Assembly: GCA_001247695.2 (NCBI GenBank)
Contig: LGRX02030346.1
Span: 1 to 64,000 of the forward strand
Length of the DNA stretch: 64,000 bases
Reading direction: 5' to 3'
Origin: Cymbomonas tetramitiformis
Taxonomy: Eukaryota; Chlorophyta; Pyramimonadophyceae; Pyramimonadales; Pyramimonadaceae
Below the pieces are notes generated by a model, which worked only from the letters and a program-made list of their open reading frames with translations, had not been told where the DNA came from and ran no database searches. Shown here piece after piece: positions 40,422-53,800 of the stretch; the stretch's first letter is position 1; every line of letters begins with the position of its first letter. Position numbers and translations under genes: made by a program.

Positions 40422-40557
40422 AAAAGGGAGGTTGGGCGGTGGGCGGTGCTACTTTTCGGAAAAGTTTTTCATATGACAATATAATGTAATGATATATTTA
40501 TGTGAATTCTAAAATACTTTTTGAAATTACCCAACCTCCACCTCCCACCTCCCTTTT
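40422..40557. repeat. PLV inverted-repeat module 6
   Basis: Lies 140 bp upstream of the N6-methyltransferase start. The right arm has a small deletion (CCAACCTCCACCTCCC). Confidence 0.9.
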
Positions 40558-40625
40558 CTATTTTTTTTTGTTAAAAAATGATAGATATATGATAGATATA
40601 TTAATAGATTGCGCCATTCCGCACA
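40558..40625. repeat. Putative PLV terminus, copy 2
   Basis: TTAAAAAATGATAGATAT... followed by ATTGCGCCATTCCGCAC, diverged relative to 26369-26430. After it, 40626-40742 is a simple TTTTTATTGAATTTATTTCTC repeat. Confidence 0.5.
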
Positions 40626-40742
40626 CCGATTATTTTTAATATTTATTTTTCATTTTTATTGAATTTATTTCTCATTTTTATTGAATTTACTTCTCATTTT
40701 TATCGAATTTATTTTTTCATTTTCATTAAATCTATTTTTTAA

Positions 40743-41706
40743 AAAAAGGAGGTTGGGTGGTGGGAGGTGCTACTTTTTGAAAACTTTTTTATAATGAAAA
40801 TGAAATATATTGACCCCTATGGAGCGGATGGAATTTTTTGCCAAAAGCACCAGTTTCACAAATGTGTCGTTTTCACGGTATATGGTGCCTTGGTAAGTGT
40901 GGGTGATTCGTTACATGTTTCATAACTCCTATAAAGTGATTTTGGTCCATAAAATACATGATCGCATGATATATACAACGATATATCGGTGATATACAAG
41001 CCAAAAAACACGTTTTACAGGAATCAAAAGTGTCAAAAATCAGTTCTCACAACCGCTTATTCGAGTATTAGGTCGCCCCTCGACCATAAAACAATCGCCT
41101 TTACTAATGCCTTGAAATCGGTAATGGCGGCTGTAGTTAAACGCACCAATACATCGAAATATTCAAGCAATAAGGTGAAAAAAAACACCAAAAAACAACG
41201 AAAAAAACATCATTTGTCAAATATTTTCCATACTTAAGGCCATATTGTGTGTTTTCAGGGGAAATCGACTGTTGGGAAAGTAAGTATTGCCCATATGAGG
41301 TGCATGGTCATTTTATATGATAGTGGGCACCGAACCAACAAATCCTTGTCGATGAATGGCATCTACACCTCGTTTTTTCACACTTTAAGATACTTTTGAC
41401 CAAAATTTCATGCCTAGAAATAAGCAACTTTGGGGATTTTGCTACAACAAAATTACCCTTGGGTGAGATATATATACTAAGTATATGTGTAGAATAAATT
41501 GTTGAGTATTAGATATACCTATTGCATCGGGTGTGCGAAGCTTGTATGGCCGATTCCGACAAGTGCTATCGGGCTGAGAAATGAATACAAGCTTAGAGTT
41601 TGAAGTGGTTGTACCGTATACGGTACAAACCGCTCCATAGGGGTTAAATTATTTATTTAATTTCTAAAATACTTTCTGAAAACGGCAACCTCCCACCTCC
41701 CTTTTT
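40743..41706. repeat. PLV inverted-repeat module 7, split by a MITE
   Basis: Left half 40743-40811 and right half 41645-41706 together make the usual module. The right arm is shorter (one CCCACCTCCC). The interruption is the non-autonomous element 40813-41644. Confidence 0.82.
40813..41644. mobile_element. 832-bp non-autonomous DNA element with 15-bp TIRs
   Basis: Terminal inverted repeats ACCCCTATGGAGCGG (40813-40827) and CCGCTCCATAGGGGT (41630-41644). No coding capacity. I see no clean target duplication (flanks ATATTG and TAAATT), so the superfamily is open. Confidence 0.7.
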
Positions 41707-41762
41707 AAATTTTATTAAATGAAAAAATATATAAATATAGTAATTTAAGGCCGCGCCGTTTC
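41707..41762. repeat. Putative PLV terminus, copy 3
   Basis: ATTTTATTAAATGAAAAAAT followed by AATTTAAGGCCGCGCCGTTT, close to copy 1. The AT-rich PLV-like sequence ends here. Confidence 0.6.
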
Positions 41763-41832
41763 TTATAGCACCCATATTTAACACATAAGACATATTCAAA
41801 TTCCACAGTCACCGGCACCGGCGGCGGCGTAG

Positions 41833-42091
41833 TGATGTGAAAGCTGATAATATAGTAATATATAAGCTTGCACTGTGAAATGTCAAGGCAGTGAGGCAGG
41901 GTTTCTCGGTTCGGCTAAAGTCAGATTAAACTGGGAGATACACAGTTTTAAGCTAGCGGACGGACCGTGACACTGACACACGAGCGGAGATAGACAGCAG
42001 GCACTGCAAGTGACATCCGAGCAGGCGAGGGGTGACACAGGGCACCACTGACCTCCCCCCTTATGGGGGGTGAGAGTCAGTGTTCCCATGA
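41833..42091 (-). mobile_element. Solo LTR of the element A/C type
   Basis: 259 bp, starting TGATGTGAAAGC and ending GTTCCCATGA, flanked by CGTAG (41828-41832 and 42092-42096). The interior GAGGGGTGACAC and the CCCCCC...GGGGGG pair near the end match the LTR layout of elements A and C. It is evidence that these elements recombine out between LTRs. Confidence 0.75.
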
Positions 42092-42096
42092 CGTAG

Positions 42097-43075
42097 CCGC
42101 CACTATGACACATTCTGACGTAATTCTGACATAATTCTGACATAATTCTGCCAAACCTAAACCCTAAACCCTGAATGCACACAAAAATTAGGGGGGTCAC
42201 GATAGGGGGGCCTCCACGGCCGATTAAAACGGCCAAAACTGATTTTCAGACCCCCTGGCGGCCCTTACAGACCCCCACTGACACCCCTGTCATAATTTAA
42301 TATCAAATATGACAAATAGTCAAAGTTAGTCATAGTTAACCAATGATAGTTAAACATTAGAGTACAGTACAGAGGAGGTTTCGTCGTTAAAACCTCGGGT
42401 TAGCGTTGCGTGATTTTGGTGATAAATGAAAGCGCGGTGCTTTGGACCCTCCCGTCTCCTCTCCTGTATCAATATGCAATTACACAATGTCGAATGGCCT
42501 AAAGGGGGGTGTCACGCTAACACGGTTGTATCACGATTGCCAAAATGAAATTGCACATATAGAAATACAAATACCACAGCACGAGCGTCTCTAGCGGAGT
42601 GTGTTTCGTTCATCGGCGACATTCGTGCCACCGCGAATAACAAGGAACGCGATCTGATGGGGGTACCGCGATGGGGACGTGATGAGGGGGCGATGGTGAC
42701 GGGGCGTGTTGAGGGCGCGATGGGAGGGCGATGTGAGGGCGATGGGGGATTCGTGGGCGGACGAGGGGGTGGGGGTGTTGTTGTTCGAATTATTATTTGA
42801 CGATTCATCGACGATTAAGAATTTTCTTTATTAAATGATTATTTGATATTTCTATTCGATCTCGCTGCTCCCGCTTCGCGTCGCGGGGGCTTCGTCCCCG
42901 CTCCGCTCGCGCTCGCGCTCTTTAATTGAATTACTTTGCGTAGGTAAAGGTACATGCGGAGAGTTCCGTCCCCCAAACCCCCCCCCCCCAGGCAACTAAT
43001 TGCCATAATTATGGTGGTTCTCGTGTCACATCTTTGATTTTAATCTCTGTGGTGTCTCAGTATAAAATTGTTCCG
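42097..43075. other. Region without a gene
   Basis: Contains two perfect and one imperfect CCTAAAC telomere-like repeats at 42150-42172, triple ATTCTGACATA repeats at 42118-42150, and a segment (42361-42425) shared with 61857-61945. It also holds a G-rich/C-rich stretch at 42660-42780 and a CGCTCGCGCTC low-complexity run near 42900. No supportable coding region. Confidence 0.5.
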
Positions 43076-43505
43076 ATCCATTTTTTTAAAATCCAATATG
43101 TAACACAAATTGTACAGTATGGCATTAATTTGTATTAATTGCCGATATAAAAAAGGTTGTCCCTTGTATTTTGAATCTAGGAGTCGTTAGCCGGCGGAAA
43201 GTCTATAAACCGAAAAATTAAGCTCCTAATTTTATGGCCCGCTCCGCGAGCGATCGACATCTGGTCTCAAAATAGAAAGGCAATGGATTAGGCCGATTAC
43301 CGTTTTTAATGATGCCACAATCAATGCATCCGTATAAATGTGTAAATATATAGTAATCATTTAACTTGGGGGCGTTCTATGCCACCTGTATGGATAGCAT
43401 TCACTGTGTCTGAATTCCCGTTATATAAACCTCGGCCAATTTTGTTCCGCAATATATATTTATATTTTCGCTTCCGCCGTGAAGATTTATACTGGCCGCA
43501 TACTG
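43076..43505. repeat. Dispersed 430-bp repeat, copy 1
   Basis: Nearly identical to 59829-60255 (shared AGGAGTCGTTAGCCGGCGG and TTCGCTTCCGCCGTGAAG). The two copies diverge abruptly after GGCCGCATACTG; here the sequence then reads into the Crypton-like recombinase remnant. Confidence 0.85.
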
Positions 43506-43760
43506 CACTGCCGAAGAGAACTGTGACCAGCCTCCAAAGAAGCACACCTTCTCCATTGCAACACCCACAGCTCGAGCACACGTCGTGGCACCCTTCCGGG
43601 TGCTGTGTGCAGAAAACAAAAGTGACCTCCTTCCGGAGGTCTGCAGTCCAGCTCGCTGAGAGCCAGACCAACCCAGTCATTTGCCACTGAAGCCTTGAAG
43701 TTCTTCGGGTCCTCGGGCGTACAGGCGACGTTCATGACAGTGTCACCACCTTTCATTCTC
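43401..43760 (-). pseudogene. Crypton-like tyrosine recombinase remnant
   Basis: On the minus strand, two frames (43760 to about 43620, then 43619-43401) give a fragment of a tyrosine recombinase. AHSTRKGATTCARA contains the H-x-x-R box and CFFGGWSQFSSAVQ the following G-W-S block, as in Crypton-type recombinases (H-S-x-R-K-G-A ... G-G-W-S). Upstream residues are NDWVGLALSELDCRPPEGGH. The frame changes at the TTTTGTTTTC stretch near 43615. The catalytic tyrosine is not certain. A DUF-type DNA-binding domain, found in complete Cryptons, is not seen. The remnant borders the dispersed 430-bp repeat, which may be the element's 3' part. Confidence 0.6.
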
Positions 43761-44758
43761 GGAGCTTTGCGGACTGCGTCTCATGTCACATAAAAACCTG
43801 GCGACCACGTGACACTGAAACGAAATTGTGACCACGACGACCACGACAGCGACACACGGAAAAATCATTTTTGTGTATAATTCCTGTTCCAGCCCGTACA
43901 GGCGACGCGACGTTCATGACAGTGTCACCACCTTTCGTTCTGGGAGCTTTGCGGACTGCGTTTCATGTCGCATTTTCTGATATATAAACCTGGCGACCAC
44001 GTACTGAAACGAAAGTGTGACGACGGACGACGACACATTAAACGCCGCATGGGCCCTCCGTCGGAGACGGGAGGGTATAAAGTCCGAAGGCGATGAATTG
44101 GCGCTCGCGATGGAGCAGTTATACGCGACGCTGACGTCAGACATGATAGTATGCATTGATTATATATGCAGTGTCACGATAACCTCTAAAGGGAGGGGAG
44201 GGGGTAACCACGTAGGGGGCTCCCCCCGACCCCCCTTCCTGAATTATACTATTAACGGGGCTATGACAACATACCGTGTGTCACGTGTCACCGTGAGACA
44301 GAGAGAGAGGTTATGGGTTGTGTCTCCCCCACCTCCCTCCTCCCCTCCTCCCCACGTGGGGGGTGGGGGTGGACGTGGGGGGCTCCGCTCCCCCGCACTC
44401 TTTCCCGAATTAGATTATTAACGCTTGGTGAGTTGGGCTATGACAACATACAGTGTGTCACTGTGACACGTTGGTTTCTCTCGCCTAAACCAATAGGAAA
44501 CCGAATAGCTGGGCTTCACTTCCTTGCTCGTTTGCTGTTTTCTGGGTTTGCTTTTGAGATGTCATTTTGAATTTATATATGCTCTACAGCGGTATGCTCT
44601 ACCACGATGGGCTTTCGGCAGTGTCGAGTGTGCTGAAGTCTACAATGTCACTGCGTGTCACGATGGCTTCTCTATCGTAAACCAATAGGAAACCGAAATG
44701 ATGGGCTTCCCTTCCTTGCTCGTTTGCTGTTTTCTGGGTTTGTTTTTGAGATGTTATT
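43761..44758. other. Dispersed repeat region, no gene
   Basis: Two copies of a segment with ACAGTGTCACCACCTTTC and GGAGCTTTGCGGACTGCGT lie at 43736-43800 and 43918-43990. The part 44085-44210 (GCAGTTATACGCGACGCTGA) is shared with 61970-62060. Two copies of AACCAATAGGAAACCGAA...TTTGAGATG (44487-44575 and 44680-44767) are present; the first is the empty-site paralogue of the foldback insertion. Confidence 0.6.
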
Positions 44759-45164
44759 TTGAATTTAGGGATAAGTCTAGATTGGGTGTAGACATTTCAT
44801 TATAATTCAGATTGGGTGTAGGCACTTCATTTTAATCTAGATTGGGTGTAGGCACTTAATTTTAATCTAGATGGGGTGTAGGCACTTAATTTTAATCCGT
44901 ATTGGGTGTAGACATTTCATTTAATCCAGATTGGGTGTAGGCACTTCATTTTAATCTAGATGGGGTGTAGACATTTCATTTTAATCTAGATTGGGCGTAA
45001 ACTTCATTTTAACATACCTTGATGCCTGGAGGGCATTACATTTTACATCGATAATATTGCATGTGAACATTATTATGTGAATTCGGCCGTTGGATATCAA
45101 CATCTGACCACAATGAACATATCTACCGGTTGGATTTGCGAAATAATGTTTTTTTTTAAGCATC

Positions 45165-45773
45165 TGTCAGGGTTATGACCGATGACACACGTGTCATACA
45201 TGCCATACATATCATACATGTCATACGTATCATACCTGTCAGACATGTCATACCATGTCATGTCATGTCGAGTCATGTCATATATTATAATGACAGACAG
45301 TCGTCAGTACGGTCGACTATGACTGTACATGTCATCGAGATGATAAGTCACATCATCTGTCATTTATTCAAGGAAAGACTTGAATGACACCTATCATCGA
45401 GAGGCCGTATGTCGGACTCGAAGATGGCGAAGCAAGATACTATCTTGAAGTACCGAACGGTTCGGAGAAGAAATCATCTTCGCTTCTAGGATGTGCGGAA
45501 CAAGCATGCGGGTATCATATGGCGAACGCATCATTCGTTCTGCCGATACCAGTCGTTCAACCAATGCCTCGGGTTCACAACCCAATAGCGGTGCCATCTG
45601 TGAGATGGGAGGCATTCGGTATAGATGAGCTAGCGTTGTGCTAGAGCAGTATCTTCTGACGAAGTCTGCACTCATCACCCGCTCATAAGCTGTGCACGCG
45701 TTACTGTTCAAATAACACTGCACTATCTTATTATATCATATATATCTTAAGGCTCGCGACAGCGTCCTTATCA
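45165..45773 (+). repeat. 5' LTR of the 10.8-kb element
   Basis: 609 bp. The first 150 bp (U3) consist of TGTCATAC direct repeats of the form CATACATGTCATACGTGTCA. It differs from the 3' LTR by a small number of substitutions and a 12-bp length difference. Confidence 0.9.
45384..45644 (+). other. Open frame inside the LTR (86 codons), present in both LTRs
   Basis: ATG at 45384 opens MTPIIERPYVGLEDGEARYY and continues to a stop at 45644. The 3' LTR has the same frame at 55542-55802. A longer antisense frame (45394-45723, 109 codons) is open too. Composition is protein-like but I know no homologue, and the few differences between LTRs include amino-acid changes. Confidence 0.3.
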
Positions 45774-48700
45774 TTGGTATTCGATCGGTAAAGTGAGAAA
45801 CGAGAACTCAAGTGTGAGTGCAGCGTAGATATCAATAATTTTGTGTATACAGGTTGCGGAGCGCAAAGCATATCTGGCGACGCAATCGAATAAGCACGGA
45901 TATCTGATATACTGCATATACTGATCGCTGCAAAAGCGAAGAGAGTGCGCGATGATAATCGTCGCATCTGCAGATCGTACACAGCAGCCAAGCGTCATCT
46001 ACACTGCGCGAAAAGGTGTGCATGCGCCATACAAATGTACGGCGATCACATATGCGCGCAGAAGCGATTCGCAGCTGTAAGAAATGTATGTACGGCGATC
46101 ACATATGCGCGCAAAAGCGATTCGCAGCTGTAAGAAATGTATGCGCGGCTATCATATGTACGCGCAGGAATGATTCGCAGCTGTAAGAATTACGCAGTAT
46201 GAGATGCGGGCACGGAAAACATCAGCGGAATCATGATCCGCGCGCAAATTAGCACTCGTGTCATGTGCTAAGTATATGGCGACAATATGCGCTCTTTATC
46301 AACAGCGCGCACAATTGCAATAAATCACTTGCAGCGCACGACAATCATTTTGCAGTTTTATGATGACGATGTCAATATAGTTGCAATAATCATCTGCGCA
46401 TCATATGCGCGCGTCACAATATCCTCTGCAAAATATGTGTATACTTGCAGGGATAATCATGAACGGACGCATGATGGCAATATTGCAGCATGCCACACAA
46501 TACTTTGATGACTGCTGAGATATTGCAATTTAGTCACTGTCAGATTTGTATACTTACTTGCAATCAAGAGTGTGAACTGCATGAATGCTGCGTACATCTA
46601 CATGACGGATCATGAATACTTAGCAGCAATATAATAATGTGTGCAAGATTAGAGTGTGCGGAGATTGCAATGATTGCAGCACACACACATGCACATATAC
46701 TTGACTTGCAGTATACATCATCATGAAGTATATAATGAGTGCATGCAGCACATATGCATTACACTACATATACATTATATACTGAGTGACTGCAACACTG
46801 TGAATTGTGCATGCATCACTAATACAGCTTGACCACGCTATCAGCTGTAATATATATTACCAGTTTGATCATGATAACAACTGGAATATTATTATCATAT
46901 CACAATACATTGTACATTGCACAAGGCATATTGCAGCGCATGTTAGCTATATTGGAATCATGTAAGTGTAAGGTGCCTGAAGGTAATCTCAACACCATAA
47001 TTAGCTCGTCATGCTCCGACGTAGGATTTGGGAAGAGCATGTACGTTCTATGGTGGATTACTGGACGGAATGCTCACCGGAACTACATGTAAAATAAATC
47101 AAGCAACTCTTCATCGTAAATGAGAGTATGCCGGATTACAATAAATACTAATCTGATATATATATATCATGTTGGATTATTAGTACTTGGTATACAGATC
47201 ATCCTGCATGATGAATTATCTTGGTACATTGTAATACCATTATCACCTGTATACAAGTGTGTAGTAAAGTTCCACACACACACACACACACACCTACATG
47301 TACTTATCAGCAAGTACCTGCACAATGCACACACCACTGACTATGGTATATATAATGACATTCACTGACTCAATAAGTGAAATGATCAACTATAATATCA
47401 ACTATGTGTATGATAATATAGATACCATCCAACAAACACATGTGCGTGTTGGATGTCAATGATGGCGATAGTTAAGGTAACAGGATAAAACTACATGCTG
47501 AAGGGCTGGATGGAGAATATCTCCAGACCCGAAGGCAGTATACAGTGTTCACAATGCAGCTGGTAACTGCTGAACACTGTTCATACCTTTTCATTATCGC
47601 TGGAGCAAGAACAACAACCTCAATGCATTTGTGACAATTGATTCAATAATGATCTGCACAAAAAGCATGTACCTACTCAGATCAGAACTTACATATTGAA
47701 CTGACTGACATAGGTTGTTGTGGACACACACACACACACACACACATCGTGTTGTGTTAAACTGCTTAGATTATTATCAAGCTGTGTCCTGATATGTTTG
47801 GAATCTAGAGCTATCATTTTGATATGCTCTTAGTGCACAGCCATATGCCCAAACATATCATAGGTTGATAAGTTATCACTTAAGTGGTTAATCCGCTTAT
47901 AGTTGGTACACCTATAAATCATCAGGAAGTGCATCAACTTCCATGGGTTTCAAATCAGTAAAACCCATATTTATGATCAACCACAGATGTTGACAATCAG
48001 AGATATTCACTATTATGCCATGAAAATTATCATGTTCAAAAGTGAAGTAAGTTGCAGTACTTCTGTAGCTTGCAACTTCCACACACATCGAGATATATTA
48101 CTGTGGTAATATAATAAATGGCAAAAAAAGGTGCAAAATGGGTGAAAATCGTTGTCGATAAATTTCAAAATTGAAATTTCGACCTCATTTTATTTCAAAT
48201 TATGATTTTATACCTATTAAGGTATCAGAAAAACATAATGACCATGGTCATATCTCGTGTAACACCCTAGATATTAGGTGTGTAATATATAGGGGTGTAC
48301 ATATTGGCTGTAACAAAATGCGTAAAAACTCCACACGCATGATTTCAAAATGAAAAACTCGGGTTGATTTTTTTCGCTGATCTGATTATTCAGCTATCAA
48401 TAAATATTCCCTGATTTATGCAGCACTTGTAACACCCTGTAACACCCTTAAAATCACGTGTGTGTGTCAGGGGTGTAACGTACCTCTAAAAAACCACGTG
48501 ACACACAGTGACAAATTAAATGCAGTTTTGCTTAAATATCTTTGCAAAATGTTTATACTGCTTTAATTCAACATATTTTAGGGTTACTGATGGCAAGTAA
48601 CACCCTAAGATCACTGTGGGGGATAAGGGTCACTGTAACGTAACATACCCTAAATGCCACCTAAATAATAGGAAACACTTCGTGTTTGGCATATTTGTCA

Positions 48701-50471
48701 TGCTGAAATCAGCACGGACATGACAATATTTCGGGCGACAACCCAAAAACTGCAGGGCTACAACCCAAAGACTGTAGGGCTGCAACCCTAAAACTGTATA
48801 AGCTGCTTCCTAAAAGGACTGCAAGCTATAAGCTATAAGCTATAAGCTATAAGCTATGAAGTATATAGGCAACTGACTGCCTATGCGTTCACACTTCCTC
48901 GGGGGGGGAAGAAGGTGGATAGGATTACACACATATCCATTTTATATTCCGATCTGGCGATTTCTGATGGATTGCTTTTGATAAAACCACTGCATCCACA
49001 AGTAACGTTGAAATCTGTACAACGTTAAATCCACCATCACTAACAAAGTGTAAAATCGGATGGAAAACTACATCCCAATGACTATAAGTTGACTCTTGCT
49101 CAGCATTTACATCCTCGAGTAAGTTCGGAATGCTGAACTATATACATAACATATAACCTGATACCATGCTTAATTGCATATCCTGGATCAGAAGATGATA
49201 ATTATATAATGTATATATATACATCCCACCTGATACACTTTGGCACTATAGCCGTACATAAGAGTGGGAAGGACAAGTGCATCGCTGTAAGACTGGTTGA
49301 TATAGTCCCAGTGCTGAAGGCAGAATATGGCACCCGAATAACAGCTGATAACTGTTGGTGACCACCATGCAAAACCTTCCAAGCGTAACTCCTTTGTCCT
49401 AAGATGCAAGTGAATTGTTCATAATATGTTGACATCACGCACATAAAAGCATTCTGATAAAAACCCTATATATCCATGCGAGTTGTCATTACTACAAATG
49501 ACATGGGTTTCGAATCGTCGAAATGAGTATAACTCCGATGAATTCATTAGTACATAATAGCTGTTGAGATCATTCTCCCGGCTGGATTGCAATCATTTAC
49601 AATCCCTGTACATTCCGGTGACAAAATATTGCACTGGACTGATCATCACATTTGGTATAACCTGTGATATATAAATCATCAGAAAAAGCATTGCAATCAG
49701 TACAATGCTGTCTAAACTCACAAAGATGAGTAATAGATTTTCTCAGATGTAATAAATTGAGGCACAATGTGACCTACGCTAAAATCGCGTATGCTCGGGC
49801 ACTGTATTGTGACCTGCGCTAAGATCGCGTATGCATGGACAATATGACTCGTGCCAATGACGTGGACATATTTTATGACTGCCACGACATCACATCTGAA
49901 ATCAATAAATCACTCAGAGAGAAGGTGTTGACATCAGTATAGCACCATTATACATATAGTCACGAGGATTTTAAAGAAGACACAGTCTCTCCGATATTGA
50001 CAAACATGGTACACATATTACCATGCTCTCTGATCATATATTGACATCCCACAGCATACGATGATGGTAATAGCAAACCACTTCGCCGCTGGAGGGTAGT
50101 GTTGTATTTTATACAGCACATGCATGGGCACTATATGACCCACGCTGATGACGTGAATTCGGGCTGCATCCCAAAGACTGCATGCGCCTTTGGTGCAATG
50201 GGCTGCAACCCGAGAACTGCTATCCAGCTTCATAGAAAGCTTCCACGTCATCACATAGAGGTCGGACCTCTGTTGTATTTAAACGGCGCTTGACAACCGC
50301 CTAGCAATACACTTCCTTGAGGGGGGAAGATGATAAGCTAAAAATACAACTAAAAACCAAATAAATAATAAAGACAAATAATAAAACAAAGTAAGTTGCA
50401 TCATTGTTTTTGTTTTAATAATCGTGACTATATACAGTCAAACCATGCAGAACTCCATGAAGTTGACACAT

Positions 50472-50871
50472 ATATGACCACTTCCGCGACTCTGATGGGA
50501 TGGATTGGCTGTTTTTTGTACCCACCCATATGGAGCACGATTCCCATGGTTTAGCATTTTGGAGAACCAATTTTCATGTTGAGAATTCGTTATTTGATGC
50601 CCCCGTGTGTCCGTTGTGTGTGATTTTAAGCTTAATAGGGAATTTTAGGTCGAAAATCGAGTAAAATGCCCAATATATGCAATTTCAGCGATTTGGATCA
50701 TTGCAAAGTTACAAATCTAACACCATAATGGGGCGTGTTGACGACATTTTCCCGTTCCATAAACTAAACTAATGCGATTGCACTTTTTATCGCAAGTTTA
50801 CCGTAACTCTCACGATATCTACAAAATTCCCAGTACAAATCCATCCCAACTGAGTCGTGGAAGTGGTTATA
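50472..50871. mobile_element. 400-bp MITE with 34-bp imperfect TIRs and TA duplication
   Basis: Left end TATGACCACTTCCGCGACTC, right end GAGTCGTGGAAGTGGTTATA; the inverted match extends over about 34 bp with three or four mismatches. TA on both sides fits a Tc1/mariner-type target. No coding capacity. Confidence 0.7.
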
Positions 50872-53800
50872 TGTATCAAACATTTCTAAGGTAATCAGCC
50901 ATGACATACATATGAGCTTGATTTTGAAGACCTAGACATTGTATACATCTGGTCTAGCATGTATCCAGACTAGAATTGTATATTGACACGGTGCAAGCAC
51001 TATAGCCTCTGCCACCGATGATCATTGAAAAGGGCAACCATTCTTGATATTACATACATATCATCTGATTGGATCATTAAAGGTGTCAAGATTACTCAAT
51101 GCAATATGCAGGCTACGGCCTGAGTACAACACCTAGAAAGGTCAAAAGCCACTGAGCTGACCAATGCAGCATAAATGCTAGCTGCCTTTGAAGGCTTCAT
51201 AATAAGTCTATTGCCCTTATGTCTTGAAATGTATCCGTGTATTGGCATCTGTTTGAGGTAATCATGCCTACTGAATGAGCCATACCAACCATCTTGTTTT
51301 CATGGATCATTACATATCTGATCATACCGCCATTGAACAAAGCCTATGCAGTGAGATTATTATATCACAAGGCATTTCAGTGGTACGCATCAAACAATTG
51401 CATTGCAGCAAAGATCATCAGCTCTTCATCATACCTAAAGGTTGAGTTGTTGTCAAAAGTATTGATTCATCAGACACCATATCTCAAAGGTCTATTCATC
51501 ATGGAGGACAGAATCTGTGCAATCATGGCTATTCAGCCTCCAACATAGCTAACATAGCTATCCAGCTTATGACCCAACCGTTGGTAAGCGGCCTCTACGC
51601 CATATGGCTAAAGATGGCAAGCAATCTCTTCGGTCATTCTTGGGCATAGAGCAATCAAGCACAGCCAATTCAGGATGTTTTTCCCGAGATTCTCCAAGAG
51701 TTACTCATGTTTTCCATGTGTCATATGAAAACAGGCAATATACCGCCCTATGATGGGAGTCATCTCCTTCAGCGAGGGGAAGTGGTTATGCTGTAAAGTT
51801 GATCAATCTGATCATCACAAAAGTGACAGATTTGAGAAAATCGATTGAAACTTGTATTGAAATAAATTCCTTACAATAAGGTATTGCACCTAAAGACAAG
51901 GTATTGCACCTAAGGGAATAAAGGTTTCATCGTCTGAAATAGGAAAAGAGTTTTACATTGACTCTAGTTCCTGAATTCAGAATCGCATAGAAAATATGTT
52001 CTATCCTGTGCATATAGAAAGTACATTAGATTCAGATTCTGAGCATACAAATGGACTTGAATGCACTCGGGTTTGTACCGAGTTGCAATTGTCCAAAGTT
52101 TTATTCTGACATCACTATTTATTTGTGGAATAGCATACAATGGTATAAACCATCCACATATAGATCGATTGACATCATATTTGTGGTTTCATATCATTTT
52201 GGCACATAAGACACGCATGCTTCATTGAGGAATTATGACTCTCTGAAAGCTCATTCTGGAATGTTTAGAAAATTGTTGCCTCGACCATTAGGCCACGAAG
52301 TCTTGAGAAAGCCATGACGGAACTTGAACCCGCAATCTGCAGATGGTTTCCAAGCGTAGTTCATCCTCATTCTGGAAAGTGACGGAAACTTTATAGTCAT
52401 CAACAAGTCACAATTCTATCGGATTGAAATGACACATTCATCATTCATACTTCTTTACCATAACAAGTCTCTGAATAGTGTTTGCCCAAAAATAAAATGG
52501 GCACCATTGAGATAAGTGATGATGTACTGAAGAAGATACACATATCACTAGGCAATGCCATGTTCTAGTCATAATAAAATGACATTCCAGCCATTCATCA
52601 AGTACGAAAATGCAGCTTGTACTAAGTTGTTGTCATTACAGACACTTCTTGATTGACTCTCCATTAGCTTCGATACCAAAGTCAACTTCGGTACCATCAC
52701 TGATTTCATTGTTCATTATGACAATCATTATCCAGAACATTGTCTAAGTTGGGCACACTATAGTGACCCTGAACTGACAATGTATGTGGGCTGCAACCCA
52801 AAAACTGCATATTAATTCATAGTGAATTGACAATGGACATTTGACATCATCTGGCATTTGCCACATTCAACAACGTCAGGCATATTGCCGGTATGACGTA
52901 GAGAGAATCGGTGTTCATATTGACATTGTTACCTCGAAAGCATTCGATAAGTAATCTCAGTCTGATTACTGAGACCATTTTCACATAACATAATGATTGA
53001 ATAGCATTCTCCATCACCATCTGATTGGTTTGATACACCTCTTTTAAAAGGGAGAGGAAGGAGTATAGATTCATTCATTCTTCATACAGCTGCTTGCCAC
53101 ATATTGATTTACATCATTGTGATTTTGCTTGGAAGATTAAAAATCTTATCAAAAGTTCCAGCATCTATATATAGCAGTCATAAAGTTGATGGCACGGTAC
53201 ATCATGCCGATTGAAGCATCAAATGAAGTCTTATTTGACTTACTGACACATGAAGTTCATTATGAAGAAATCATAGATGCATATTTCTCCGGCTCTAGCA
53301 TATTATATGAAGGGCACTGACATAGGAGAACGATGGTTTTTCAAATGTGAATAAGCTATATTGTAAGCTTACGACCATAACTTTGACGTCAACAGCCTAA
53401 GATGCTGATTGTCGAAATTCAAGAGTTGAAGGATTCGTTGAATCAACCTTGGTAACATGTGGTTTGATTGATGAATTGTTGATCCATGGTTTCTCCCCAA
53501 ATCTAGAGAAGCTGGCACACAAGTTGTTGCCAATGTCTTAAGGAAAGCATCTGAGCAAAGGATTGCCAGTTGTGCCACCAGGCATCGAATTCCATAACAG
53601 CAAAGCCGAGTGAGAGAGATCCGCCACTCTAGCTATTTGCCTGTCATTCCTTCCAGGTTCATGACAGGAGACAATTCATCAAAGTCATACACCAATGCAT
53701 AAGTCACATGCATGGTTGCACAATTTGTATCCGAATGCAACCCCATCGAGGTTAAGCATCTAGACAGCAACTCTGGCCAACAAAAAGCCTTCCTGTCTTC

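Noticed and set aside
42150..42175. Telomere-like CCTAAACCCTAAACCC
   Set aside because: Barely two units, downstream of a solo LTR; similar short strings occur inside LTR elements. Not evidence of a chromosome end.
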